Assembly: GCA_030267965.1 (NCBI GenBank)
Contig: BRYA01000205.1
Span: forward strand, 6,890-50,578
Source: Triparma columacea
Taxonomy: Eukaryota > Sar > Bolidophyceae > Parmales > Triparmaceae
Reading direction: 5' to 3'
DNA: 43,689 nucleotides
A program made the translations under genes and the position numbers. How positions within the stretch are numbered: the stretch's first letter is position 1; the number at the start of each line of letters is the position of its first letter. The notes under the pieces are model-generated. The model worked only from the letters and a program-made list of their open reading frames with translations, was not told where the DNA came from and made no database searches. This document shows positions 12,258 to 22,000 of the stretch, one piece after another.

Positions 12258-13538
12258 ATGCCCAGCTCAGCGGTGTACTCTGGCATAGAGACCTTCCATT
12301 ACGATCATGAACTCACAGAGGTGACTTTTGCAAAGGGAGTGACGTCAATTGGAACTATGGCCTTCTTCGGATGCTCCTCCCTCACGGCAATCACAATCCC
12401 AGACGGAGTTACGTCGATTGGCCATGAAGCCTTCTCCGGATGCTCCTCCCTCACTGCCATCAAAATCTCGGACGGAGTGACGTCGATTGGTTATAAATCT
12501 TTCTCCAGATGCTCCTCCCTCACGGCCATCACCATTCCGGACGAAGTGACAACGATTGGCGAACGCGCCTTTGAGAGATGCTCCTCCCTCACGGCCATCA
12601 CAATCCCGGATAGAGTGACAACGATTGGCGAACGCGCTTTCTTGCATTGTTCCTCCCTCACGGCCATTATCATCCCGGAGGGAATGACAACGATTGGCAA
12701 TCGCGCCTTCGAGGGATGCTCCTCCCTCACGGCCATCACCATCCCAGACACTGTGACAACAATTTGCAAGGGCGCCTTCGCAGGATGCTCCTCCCTCACG
12801 GCCATCACCATCCCGGACAGAGTGACGACAATTGATGTTGGCGCCTTCCACGGATGCTCCACCCTCACGGCCATCACCATCCAAGATGGAGTGACGTCGA
12901 TTGCCGATGAAACCTTCTACGGATGCTCCTCCCTCACGGCCATCACCATCCCTGACGGAGTGACGGTGATTGGCAGTGGCGCCTTCGAAGACTGCTCCTC
13001 CCTCACGGCCATCACCATCCCGGATGGAGTGACGTCGATTGAACCTTACGCTTTCGCAGGATGCTCCTCTCTCACGGCCATCACCATCCCAGAGGGAGTG
13101 ACGGTGATTGGCAGTGGCGCCTTCGAGGACTGCTCCTCCCTCACGGCCATCACCATCCCGGACAGTGTGACGACGATCGGCAATCAAGCCTTCAGAAATT
13201 GCTCCGCCCTAACGAAACTCAGTCTATCTCCCGTTGTATCCATCGGTGAAGACTGCTTCGAGAACTGCACTGCCCTAATCACTGCCGCTGCCGACAAAAA
13301 TATGCCGACTGTCGAGGACCTTCTCCATTATAGGTGGCATCGCAAAAACGCTGTGACGGAACGCGTCAACGCTCTCCTGTGCCTCAAGGGAACCTGGGAG
13401 CACGTGGAGGATCCACCCAGGAGATCGGCTAGGAAGCGGAAGCGAGTTGACGGAGTTGAAACCCCAGCGCTAAGAGTAACTCCGGCACGTGATAAGATCC
13501 CGAAAGTTTTGTGGAGAGTCATTCTGGAGTTTCTGTAA
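12258..13538 (+). CDS. BspA-type leucine-rich-repeat protein, paralogue 1
   Basis: Intronless, 426 residues, starting at the ATG that ends the shared upstream block. After a 17-18-residue lead it has 14 tandem 23-residue repeats with the pattern LTAITIPDGVTTIGxxAFxGCSS, the LRR_5 (BspA-like) family, roughly residues 19-339. The C-terminal 87 residues are non-repetitive, contain a basic RKRKR cluster that could be a nuclear signal, and end in IPKVLWRVILEFL. No signal peptide or membrane segment is seen. Such repeats form curved ligand-binding solenoids in bacterial surface proteins and are widely expanded in protists; the role here is unknown. Its final repeats are identical in DNA to those of paralogue 2, indicating recent duplication or gene conversion. 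Confidence 0.9.
   Translation: MPSSAVYSGIETFHYDHELTEVTFAKGVTSIGTMAFFGCSSLTAITIPDGVTSIGHEAFSGCSSLTAIKISDGVTSIGYKSFSRCSSLTAITIPDEVTTIGERAFERCSSLTAITIPDRVTTIGERAFLHCSSLTAIIIPEGMTTIGNRAFEGCSSLTAITIPDTVTTICKGAFAGCSSLTAITIPDRVTTIDVGAFHGCSTLTAITIQDGVTSIADETFYGCSSLTAITIPDGVTVIGSGAFEDCSSLTAITIPDGVTSIEPYAFAGCSSLTAITIPEGVTVIGSGAFEDCSSLTAITIPDSVTTIGNQAFRNCSALTKLSLSPVVSIGEDCFENCTALITAAADKNMPTVEDLLHYRWHRKNAVTERVNALLCLKGTWEHVEDPPRRSARKRKRVDGVETPALRVTPARDKIPKVLWRVILEFL
12312..13274 (+). repeat. 69-base coding repeat array (14 units)
   Basis: Each 69-base unit encodes one 23-residue LRR_5 repeat with the core tgctcctccctcacggccat. The last unit is degenerate and one residue short. Confidence 0.88.
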
Positions 13539-13983
13539 ATCTTTGTTGTTGGTAAATCAATCGTTCAATTGTTTATCTGAGACCAATTCATTTTACCGAT
13601 TAATTGAAAAAAATACTACGACACGTTGGCATCTTTACCTTTCAATGTGTCATTCAAAATGCTCACTCTGGCTCAAATCAATGTCCTCCCGTCCTCCCTT
13701 CCCTCCCCTGAATTCCAATTCCTTTAGACTTTAATTTATACTGTATTTTAGGATTTAGCGACTTTTTACAAACCACAGAACTCTTACCAATACCAACAAC
13801 GATACTAATATTTACACCAAATCCAAACACATTACAGGCTTGAGCTAAATTTGGTCCCCAACAAAACAACATCGACCAAATACCTACTTTTCAATCTCCT
13901 CCTCTCCATCTAATCATTCACTCCACACCCCAGCATATTCTAGCTCGAGCACTGTCAGGACTATTACTTTCATCCTTCCCACA
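13539..13983. other. Intergenic region between BspA-type paralogues 1 and 2
   Basis: The first ~50 bases (ggtaaatcaatcgttcaatt and neighbours) match the 3' flank of paralogue 2, so the duplicated unit includes the 3' UTR. From 13591 it is copy 2 of the upstream block. No other gene is seen. Confidence 0.75.
13591..13983 (+). repeat. Upstream block, copy 2 of 3
   Basis: Near-identical to 11871-12257 and 15081-15464, ending at the ATG of paralogue 2. Differences are scattered substitutions and small indels. Confidence 0.85.
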
Positions 13984-15029
13984 ATGCCCAACTCAGCAGT
14001 GTACTCTGGCATAGAGACATTCCGTGATGATCATGAACTCACAGAGGTGACTTTTGCAAGGGGAGTGATGTCGATTGGGGATAGCGCCTTCTACAATTGC
14101 TCCTCCCTCACAGCCATCACAATCCCGGATGGAGTGACGACGATAAGCAATTACGCCTTCTACAATTGCTCCTCCCTCACAGCAATCACAATCCCGGACT
14201 CAGTGACATCAATTGGCTATAACGCCTTCTTGGGATGCTCCTCCCTCACAGCCATCACCATCCCAGATGGAGTGACGATGATTGGCAATAACGCCTTCAG
14301 GGGATGCTCCTCCCTCGCAGCCATCGCAATCCCGGACGGAGTGACAACGATTGGCGAACGCGCCTTTGCAGGATGCTCCTCCCTCACGGCCATCACAATC
14401 CCGGACTCAGTGACAATGATTGGCAATAGCGCCTTCAGCGGATGCTCCTCCCTCACGGCCATCACCATCCCAGACGGAGTGACGACAATTGGCATTGGCG
14501 CCTTCTCTGGATGCTCCTCTCTCACGGCCATCACCATCCCGGACGGAGTAACAACGATTGGTGATTACGCCTTCTACGACTGCTCCTCCCTCACAGCCAT
14601 CACCATCCCGAACGGAGTGATGACGATTGGCGAACGCGCCTTCAGGGGATGCTCCTCCCTCACGGCCATCACCATCCCGGACAGTGTGACGACGATCGGC
14701 AATCAAGCCTTCAGAAATTGCTCCGCCCTAACGAAACTCAGTCTATCTCCCGTTGTATCCNNNNNNNNNNNNNNNNNNNNNNNNNNNNNNNNNNNNNNNN
14801 NNNNNNNNNNNNNNNNNNNNNNNNNTGGCATCGCAAAAACGCTGTGACGGAACGCGTCAACGCTCTCCTGTGCCTCAAGGGAACCTGGGAGCACGTGGAG
14901 GATCCACCCAGGAGATCGGCTAGGAAGCGGAAGCGAACTGATGGAGTTGAAGCCCCAGCGCTAAGGGCAAGTGAGGCACGTGAGAAGATCCCGAAAGTTT
15001 TGTGGAGAGTCATTCTGGAATATCTGTAA
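13984..15029 (+). CDS. BspA-type leucine-rich-repeat protein, paralogue 2 (contains assembly gap)
   Basis: Same layout as its neighbours: a short lead (MPNSAVYSGIETF), then 11 LRR_5 repeats of 23 residues, then the shared C-terminal region with RKRKR and the ending IPKVLWRVILEYL. A run of 65 Ns (14761-14825) interrupts it just after the last repeat, and the reading frame differs on the two sides. Both sister genes have exactly 93 bases in the same interval, so the frame change is best explained by a wrongly sized gap, not a real frameshift. The DNA flanking the gap is essentially identical to paralogue 1, which would explain the assembly failure. I regard it as an intact gene. Confidence 0.82.
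14038..14760 (+). repeat. 69-base coding repeat array (11 units)
   Basis: Ten full 23-residue LRR_5 units plus the beginning of the degenerate last unit, which is cut by the gap. Confidence 0.88.
14761..14825. other. Assembly gap (65 N) inside paralogue 2
   Basis: Unresolved bases. In paralogues 1 (13242-13334) and 3 (16929-17021) the equivalent interval is 93 bases, which would restore the frame. Confidence 0.95.
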
Positions 15030-15464
15030 ACTGTTTGTTGGTAAATCAATCGTTCAATTGTTTATCTAAGACCAATTCATTTTACCGATAATTGAAAAAA
15101 ATGCTACGACACACGTTGGCATCTTTACGTTTCAATGTGTCATCAAAAAGCTTTGGCTCAAATCATATTTCCTCCCTGCCTCCGAAATACTGATTTCCTT
15201 TTGGACTGTATATTGTATTTAATACTGTATTTTAGGATTTTGTGACTTTTTACAATCGACAAACTCTTACCAATACCAACAACGATACTATATTTTACAC
15301 CTAATCCAAACACATTGCAGGCTTGAGCTAAATTTGGTCCCCCTACCACATCGCCAAAATACCTACCTTCCAATCTCCTCCTCTCCATCTAATCATTATT
15401 CACTTCGTACCCCAGCATACTCTAGCTCGAGCGCTGTCAGTAGTATTACTTTATCCATCCCACA
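15030..15464. other. Intergenic region between BspA-type paralogues 2 and 3
   Basis: A ~50-base 3' flank like that of paralogue 1, then copy 3 of the upstream block from 15081. No other gene is seen. Confidence 0.75.
15081..15464 (+). repeat. Upstream block, copy 3 of 3
   Basis: Near-identical to 11871-12257 and 13591-13983, ending at the ATG of paralogue 3. Confidence 0.85.
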
Positions 15465-17219
15465 ATGCCCAAATCAGCAGTGTACTCTGGCATAGAGACA
15501 TTCTGTGAGGATCGTGAACTCACAGAGGTGACTTTTGCAAAGGGAGTGACGTCGATTGGCAATACCGCCTTCAGGGGATGCTCCTCCCTCGCAGCCATCG
15601 CAATCCCGGACGGAGTGACGAAGATTGGTGACTGGGCCTTTCGAGGATGCTCCTCCCTCACGGACATCACAATCCCGGACACTGTGACGATGATTTGCAG
15701 TTACGCCTTCTATGAGTGCTCCTCCCTCGCAGCCATCACAATCCCGGACGGAGTGACAACATTTGGCGAACGCGCCTTCTCCTACTGCTCCTCCCTCGCA
15801 GCCATCACAATCCCTGAGGGAGTGACAACGATTGGCATTTACGCCTTCCAGGAATGCTCTTCCCTAACGGCCATCACCATCCCGGACGGAGTGACAACGA
15901 TTAGCAGAAGCGCCTTCAACGGATGCTCCTCCCTCACGGCCGTTACATTCCCAGACGGAGTCACGACTATTTGCGAAGGCGCCTTCAACGGATGCTCCTC
16001 CCTCAAGGCCATCACCATCCCGGAGGGAGTGACGTGGATTAGCAATTTCGCATTTTGTGGATGCTCCTCCCTCGCAGCCATCACCATCCCAGATGGAGTG
16101 ACAACGATTTGCCGTTCCGTCTTCGCAGAATGCTCCTCCCTCACGGCCATCACCATCCCAGATGGAGCGTCGATTTTCTGTTTCGCCTTCTCTGGATGCT
16201 CCTCTCTCACGGCCATCACCATCCCGGACGGAGTGACGTGGATTGGCCAAGCCGCCTTCAGCAGATGCTCCTCCCTCGCAGCCATCACGATCCCGGAAGG
16301 AGTGACGTCGATTGGCAAGTACGCCTTCCAGGAATGCTCTTCCCTCACGGCCATCACAATCCCTGACAGAATGAGGACGATTAGCGAATACGCCTTCCTC
16401 AGATGCTCCTCCCTTGCCGCCATCACAATCCCAGACAGAGTGACGACAATCGGCTATAACGCCTTCGAAGGATGCTCCTCCCTTGCAGCCATCACAATCC
16501 CGGACGGAGTGACCTCGATTGGCTGGGATGCCTTCAGGGAATGCTCCTCCCTCACGGCTATCACCATCCCGGACTCAGTGACGACGATAAGCGATGGCAC
16601 CTTCGCGAGTTGCTCCTCCCTCACGGCCATCACCATCCCGGACTGCGTGACGACGATTGGCGAATTTGCCTTCAGAGGATGCTCCTCCCTCACGGCCATC
16701 ACAATCCCAGACTGCGTGACGACGATTGGCAAACGCACCTTCGAAGACTGCTCCGTACTCACTGCTATCACAATCCCTGACTCTGTGACGACGATTGGCA
16801 ATAAAGCCTTCAGTAGATGCTCCTCCCTCACGGCCATCACCATCCCAGACTGCGTGACGTCGATTGGCGATGAAGCCTTCAGAGACTGCGTAGCTCTGAT
16901 GAAACTCGTTCTATCTCCTGCCGTTTCCATCGGTGAAGACTGCTTCGAGAATTGCACTGCTCTAATCGCTGCCGCTGCCTCTAAAAATATGCCGACTGTC
17001 GAGGACCTCCTCCATTATAGGTGGCACCGCAAGCCCGCTGTGATGGAACGCGTCACCGCTCTTCTGTGCCTCAAGGTAACCTGTGATCACAAGGAGAATC
17101 AACACAGTGGACAGGATAGTCTGAAGAGGAAACGAACGGACGAAGCAAAGCTTAGGTTGACCGAAACACGCGAGAGGATTCCGAAAGTTTTGTGGAGGGT
17201 TATTCTGGAGTTTCTCTAA
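15465..17219 (+). CDS. BspA-type leucine-rich-repeat protein, paralogue 3 (longest)
   Basis: Intronless, 584 residues, with the same lead (MPKSAVYSGIETF) and start context as its sisters. It carries 21 LRR_5 repeats, against 14 and 11; one repeat (near 16160) is a residue short. Many units use LAAITIP in place of LTAITIP. The C-terminal region is the most diverged of the three: the basic patch reads LKRKRTDE and the ending is IPKVLWRVILEFL. Its 3' flank does not match that of paralogues 1 and 2, so it is the terminal member of the tandem. The role is unknown; a soluble recognition or scaffold solenoid is plausible from fold alone. Confidence 0.9.
   Translation: MPKSAVYSGIETFCEDRELTEVTFAKGVTSIGNTAFRGCSSLAAIAIPDGVTKIGDWAFRGCSSLTDITIPDTVTMICSYAFYECSSLAAITIPDGVTTFGERAFSYCSSLAAITIPEGVTTIGIYAFQECSSLTAITIPDGVTTISRSAFNGCSSLTAVTFPDGVTTICEGAFNGCSSLKAITIPEGVTWISNFAFCGCSSLAAITIPDGVTTICRSVFAECSSLTAITIPDGASIFCFAFSGCSSLTAITIPDGVTWIGQAAFSRCSSLAAITIPEGVTSIGKYAFQECSSLTAITIPDRMRTISEYAFLRCSSLAAITIPDRVTTIGYNAFEGCSSLAAITIPDGVTSIGWDAFRECSSLTAITIPDSVTTISDGTFASCSSLTAITIPDCVTTIGEFAFRGCSSLTAITIPDCVTTIGKRTFEDCSVLTAITIPDSVTTIGNKAFSRCSSLTAITIPDCVTSIGDEAFRDCVALMKLVLSPAVSIGEDCFENCTALIAAAASKNMPTVEDLLHYRWHRKPAVMERVTALLCLKVTCDHKENQHSGQDSLKRKRTDEAKLRLTETRERIPKVLWRVILEFL
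15519..16962 (+). repeat. 69-base coding repeat array (21 units)
   Basis: Tandem LRR_5 units, the longest array of the three paralogues, with one 66-base unit. Confidence 0.88.
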
Positions 17220-17720
17220 TCTCTCTTTGCGCTTGATTATTGGATTTAAGGCTGCCCGAACTAAAGTTTGTCTAAAGTCCCCGTCTAGAGTCCGTCTAAA
17301 AGTCGGTCCTGGAGCGAGAGGCTGACGATATAGTGCCGTGTTGTTGCATAAATAAAAGTGGAGAAGTAATTCGCTAAAGTCGCTAAAGTCGCTAAAGTCG
17401 CTAAAGTCGGTAAAGTCGCTAAAGTCGCTAAAGTCATCCCTTCATGGAATATTAAATATATTTATTTAACCTATTTTTCTTCAAAGGTGGCAGAGAAAGA
17501 GAGTGAGAGAAAGAGAGAGAGATTTCTTAAAGCAGGTTGTTGTTACATCGAGTAAGCAGCTCAGGTTGTTAATCCGGTCACACGTCGTTTTAAATTTATA
17601 ACCCCAATAAAAAATTATCTCTCGCGTGCAACGCAACATTGTGAAAATCGTTATCCCCCCCACCCCCCCTCCCCCCCCCAATGTACTCCCTCATAACACC
17701 CTGTCCTCAACCTTTGTCCT
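17220..17720. other. Convergent intergenic region with simple repeats
   Basis: Lies between the ends of BspA paralogue 3 (+) and the plastid protein (-). It holds an AATAAA near 17350 that could serve polyadenylation, the 9-base tandem array at 17372, a GA-rich run (about 17492-17525) and a C-rich run (about 17656-17680). No gene seen. Confidence 0.6.
17372..17434 (+). repeat. 9-base tandem repeat, 7 copies
   Basis: Seven head-to-tail copies of cgctaaagt, the fifth reading cggtaaagt. Related taaagtc words occur about 100 bases upstream. Confidence 0.93.
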
Positions 17721-18755
17721 TCAGTTGAACATGTTCTTAACGTTATCCAAAAACCCCTCCGGCCTAGCTTCCGGCACGACTTCCTTAATTTTCTTCATTT
17801 CTTCTTCATTCGGTGTTCCCTTCATGACGGTAATTTTATACCCCCAAACCAGGTTCTCCCTACTTTTCTTAAGCTGCGGGTAACTCCTCACCACGCTTTC
17901 CCTCAGTTGAGTAATGCTGTCGTAAAGAGAACCAGCTACACCTTGTTCAAGTTGTTTCTTAGCCATACCTCCAAGAATACCGTCCTGACTCTCGATCAAA
18001 GCCTTCGTCCTTTCGTCACCTTTGAATGACCCACATGGGTACCACATACCCGCACCTGTGGGAGACTTAACGTACATGTTGAATATAGGGATACCGTCTG
18101 GACCTACGTTTTGTGCGTCCATCATTTGTTCGCGCATCGTGTTCATTGATTGTTGCTGCTTGTATTGGGAACGCATCATGGGGGGGACGTTTGGCTTTCC
18201 TTTCTTCATGGAGAGGGAGTGGAGGGAGGAGAGGTGGGAGGGGGGGGGGGGGGTGGAGGAAATTGGGGGGGGATGAGCTCCTGTGGGGGAGGGTATTGTG
18301 GAGGATGATGGAAGTGATGAAGGAGTTAGTGAGAGAGGAGAAAGGAGAGAGGAGAGAGCAGAGGGGTGAGAGAATGGTAGAGATAGAGAGAGACAGTGTG
18401 TGTGTGTGTATGTGTGTATATGTGATGGTGGAGGATGATTGGAGTGTGGGGTGACGAGGCTCTGTAATATATATATATAGTCAATATTTGTCAATCTATG
18501 TGTATTAGCGTAGTATATCATAGTCTGGATGGTGTGAAATGTCTCCAATATCTCCAATATGTAAATACATTGCTTAAATAGTGTTATGTTGGAGAATAAA
18601 TATTGCACCACATCACATAACATTTGATGAGTCGACCTACCTGTAATAGCTTCTACACTAGATAATGATGATGCTGTTATAGGTGTTCGAAAACTGTATG
18701 ATAATATAGAAGGAATAAGAAGTACAACGATGACAAAGTTATTCATAGGGCTCAT
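17721..18755 (-). CDS. Plastid-targeted protein resembling DUF6523/HHL1
   Basis: Two exons: 18755-18641 and 18280-17721, with a 360-base intron joined in phase 1 (acag/gtaggt to cacag/ga), giving about 224 residues. The first exon encodes a signal peptide with hydrophobic core VIVVLLIPSILSYS, followed at once by Phe and then a Ser/Thr/Pro-rich stretch, as in the ASAFAP-type plastid signals of secondary red algae. The mature part has the motifs GPDGIPIFNMYV, WYPCGSFKGDER, GGMAKKQLEQGVA and YPQLKKSRENLVWGYK, which I recall from the DUF6523 family of plant and algal plastid proteins; HHL1 of that family is linked to photosystem II under high light. The family call is from memory. The gene is divergent from RPB1, with 277 bases between start codons. 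Confidence 0.72.
   Translation of the reverse strand: MSPMNNFVIVVLLIPSILSYSFRTPITASSLSSVEAITGRSTHQMLCDVVQYLFSNITLFKQCIYILEILETFHTIQTMIYYANTHRLTNIDYIYILQSLVTPHSNHPPPSHIHTYTHTHCLSLSLPFSHPSALSSLLSPLSLTPSSLPSSSTIPSPTGAHPPPISSTPPPPSHLSSLHSLSMKKGKPNVPPMMRSQYKQQQSMNTMREQMMDAQNVGPDGIPIFNMYVKSPTGAGMWYPCGSFKGDERTKALIESQDGILGGMAKKQLEQGVAGSLYDSITQLRESVVRSYPQLKKSRENLVWGYKITVMKGTPNEEEMKKIKEVVPEARPEGFLDNVKNMFN
18281..18640 (-). repeat. Intron with GT and AT microsatellites
   Basis: The intron of the plastid protein gene holds a GT-type microsatellite at about 18393-18424, an AT run at about 18467-18478 and a purine-rich stretch on the + strand. Reading straight through it gives a spurious Ser/His-rich peptide. 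Confidence 0.7.
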
Positions 18756-19032
18756 ATTATCTGCTGTTTATTTGAGAATGGAAAAGCCACAAGGAAAGCA
18801 AAAAAGGCGGAGGAAGGACTCATTTTTGGACGAAAAACACAATTTAGGCAATAATACAATCTGCGGAATATATACACATTGCCACACATCCCAAGCTTAA
18901 TTTCGCTCTATAGGTCACCACTACACCAACAAAGTACTGTTATTGTCCTCATAGAGAAGAATTAGTGTCCCCTAAACGCTTTGTCCCGCCCGTGCTCTCC
19001 ACTAATCTCCCAGACTTTCCCTTTATATTACA

Positions 19033-22000
19033 ATGCCATTTGATCATGGTACAGCATACGGTCAAGTAAGTCATTTTAATCACACACAATACACCAATCG
19101 TTCTACAAGAGGAAGCATTCAAGAAAACAAACAGTATTTATACACAATCACGATCAAGCAAAGACTACCTTAGTGCCTTTATTTCACCTTCATATGCTCT
19201 TATGTGCTCTCATGTGCTCTTATATCATATCAATCTACACTAAGAACACTAAACAACGATAAAATACACAATATACGAACATTAAGAGGACATTCAGGAA
19301 CCAGTTCAATCTTGCACGGGTCAGGCCCGACACCTGCCTTTGAAAACAACTGCCTCTTTGCGACAAATACCTGCGATTTGGCCTTCTGAGTGAAGACGAC
19401 AATTTGGAGAATTAACTTCGATTAAACAAAAGATGCAACCACAAACACAACACACAAACACACAAACACACAACCCCCCACACCCCCCCACAAACCCTAC
19501 TAACTCTCTCCCCCCCTTAGGTATCCGAGAATTTCGGTTATTCCCGTGCTCGTCTAAAGCGTATAAAGAAGATCCAGTTCGGAGTAGTGGATCCTGACGA
19601 GTTGCGTAAGTCTTCCGTGTTACAAAGCGTGAAAGTTAACGGGAAACAAATACCACCCGGTGTACATAGGTAAGAATGCAAGAGCCTGTGGCTGTAGCAG
19701 AGTTAATGGGAATCGCGCGAAGCTGTAGCGCAGAGTTAATGGAAGGGGGAGGGGAGGGGGGGGGAGGGGGAGTGTGTGCGGGAGTGTGTGTGGAAGTGTG
19801 GGTGGAAGTGTGTGTCGAAGTGTTTGCGGGAGTGTGTGTGTGTTTTGTTGTTCTAAGGAAGAAATAGGAGACCGACTGAGGAGGGAACAACCGGAAGAGC
19901 ACTAACTTTGAACCTCCCCCCCCCCCCACCCCCCCTCCCCACTAGGTACGAGTGCTCCGTCGGCGGTCAGCCCGCCTACGGCGGTCCCAACGACCCCCGC
20001 CTAGGCAACCTCCAGGACATATCCTGCCCTGGCTACTTCGGCCACGTAGAGCTAGCCTGCCCGGTCTACCACCAGGGCTTCATCGACATGGTCCTAAAGT
20101 CCCTCCGGTGCGTATGCTACCACTGCAGCAGTCTCGTAGGCGACATCAGCAACGACTTCAAGGTGAAGAAGGCATCCTCGATAACCAAGCGCAAGACGAG
20201 GCTTGAGGCTATGCACAACACACTCCGTAATAAAGCAGGTAAACAATGCGACCACTGCGGTCGTCACCAGCCCCGTTACATCCGCTCCGGTCTCTCCATA
20301 AACATCGAATACGCGGAAGGGCAGGACCTTATACCGGGGAGCGGGGATAGGAGACAACTGCTGTTGGCGGGACAGGTTATGGAGATATTCAAGAAATTGA
20401 AAAATGAGGACGCCAGGAAATTAGGACTTGATGTCGTTTGGGCGAAGGTAAGGAGAGACGCCGGAGGCGCAGAGTTATAAGTGGAGTAGGGTTAGGGAAT
20501 GTGGGGGGAAGTGGGTGTGGAAGTGTATGTGGGAGTGTTTCTGGGAGTGTGTGTGTGTGTGTGTTTTGTTTTTCTAAGGAAGAAATAGGAAACTTACTGA
20601 GGACGCCGAAGGCGCAGAGTTAACGTTACTTAGGGTTAGGGAATGTGGGGGGAAATTTGTGTGGGAGTGTTTCTGGGAGTGTGTGTGTGTGTGTGTTTTG
20701 TTTTTCTAAGGAAGAAATAGGAAACTTACTGAGGAAGGAGCAACTGGAAGAGCACTAACTTTGAACCCCCCCCCCCTCCACCCCCCTCCCCCCCCCTCCC
20801 CCCCCACTCCTCACAGCCCGAATGGCTTGTCGTGTCAGTCCTCCCCGTTCCCCCACTTCACGTGCGTCCCTCCATCCACGCCGGAGGCAATACCTCAGAG
20901 GACGACTTGACTCACCAGCTTATCAACGTCGTTAAGAGCAACATTGCCCTCAAGGACGCCATCGCAACCGGAGCCCCTTACATGATCCAGGAGGACCTCA
21001 CCATTGCGCTCCAGCACAACGTGGCTGCCTTCATGGACAACGAGCTCCGGGGGATACCGCAGATCACCACCCGCTCAGGGAGACCCCTGAAAACCATACA
21101 GCAGAGACTCAAGGGAAAGGAGGGACGCATCCGCGGGAACCTCATGGGCAAGCGCGTTAACTTCTCCGCGCGAACCGTCATCACCGCCGACCCCAACCTA
21201 GGGATCGACCAGGTCGGAGTCCCAAGGAGCGTGGCTCTGAACCTAACGGTTCCCGAGAAGGTAACCCCGTTCAACGAGGCCCTCATGCAGCAGCTGGTGG
21301 AGAACGGTCCCACCATCCACCCCGGTGCCAAGCACATCATCAGAGACGACGGTACTAGGATCGACCTTAGGTACGTCAAGCACAAGAACGACGTAATCCT
21401 CAAGCCAGGTTGGGTCGTTGAGAGGCACTTAAGGGACGACGACGTCGTGCTATTCAACAGGCAGCCGTCACTACATAAGATGTCCATCATGGGACACAGG
21501 GCGAAGGTACTGGACTGGTCGACCTTCAGATTGAACCTGTCGTGCACGTCTCCGTACAACGCCGACTTCGACGGGGACGAGATGAACCTACACGTACCGC
21601 AGTCGCTCCCGGCGAGAGCGGAGGCGGAGCTAATGATGCTTAGCCCGCGGGTTATTGTAAGCGGTCAAAGTAACAGGCCAGTAATGGGCATCGTACAAGA
21701 CAGCCTCCTGGCGTCCCAGAGGATGACGAAGAGGGACGTCTTCATCGAGAAGGACCTCATGTACAACCTGCTCATGTGGGTGGTGGACTGGGACGGGATC
21801 ATACCGGCCCCGGCGATCCTTAAACCTAAACCACTCTGGACGGGGAAGCAGGTGTTCTCACTAATATGCCCAAAGGTTAACCTAGTTAACAAGGGGAACA
21901 CGCACCCGAAGGAAGGGGTACCTAACACCCTGAACGTCTTCGACAGCCAGGTAGTAATCAGGAAGGGCGAGCTCCTCGCCGGTATCGTTGACAAGAAGAC

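Noticed and set aside
12345..13187. Antisense repeat frame (DGDGREGGA-like) across the BspA-type gene
   Set aside because: A mirror of the 69-base sense repeats; the sense frame has recognisable LRR_5 repeats and a proper start.
14761..14847. Frameshift making paralogue 2 a pseudogene
   Set aside because: The frame change coincides with an N gap whose size differs from the 93 bases seen in both sisters; an artefact is more likely.
12312..16962. Regularly spaced repeats resembling a CRISPR array
   Set aside because: The 69-base units are contiguous coding LRR repeats with no unique spacers, in a eukaryotic genome.
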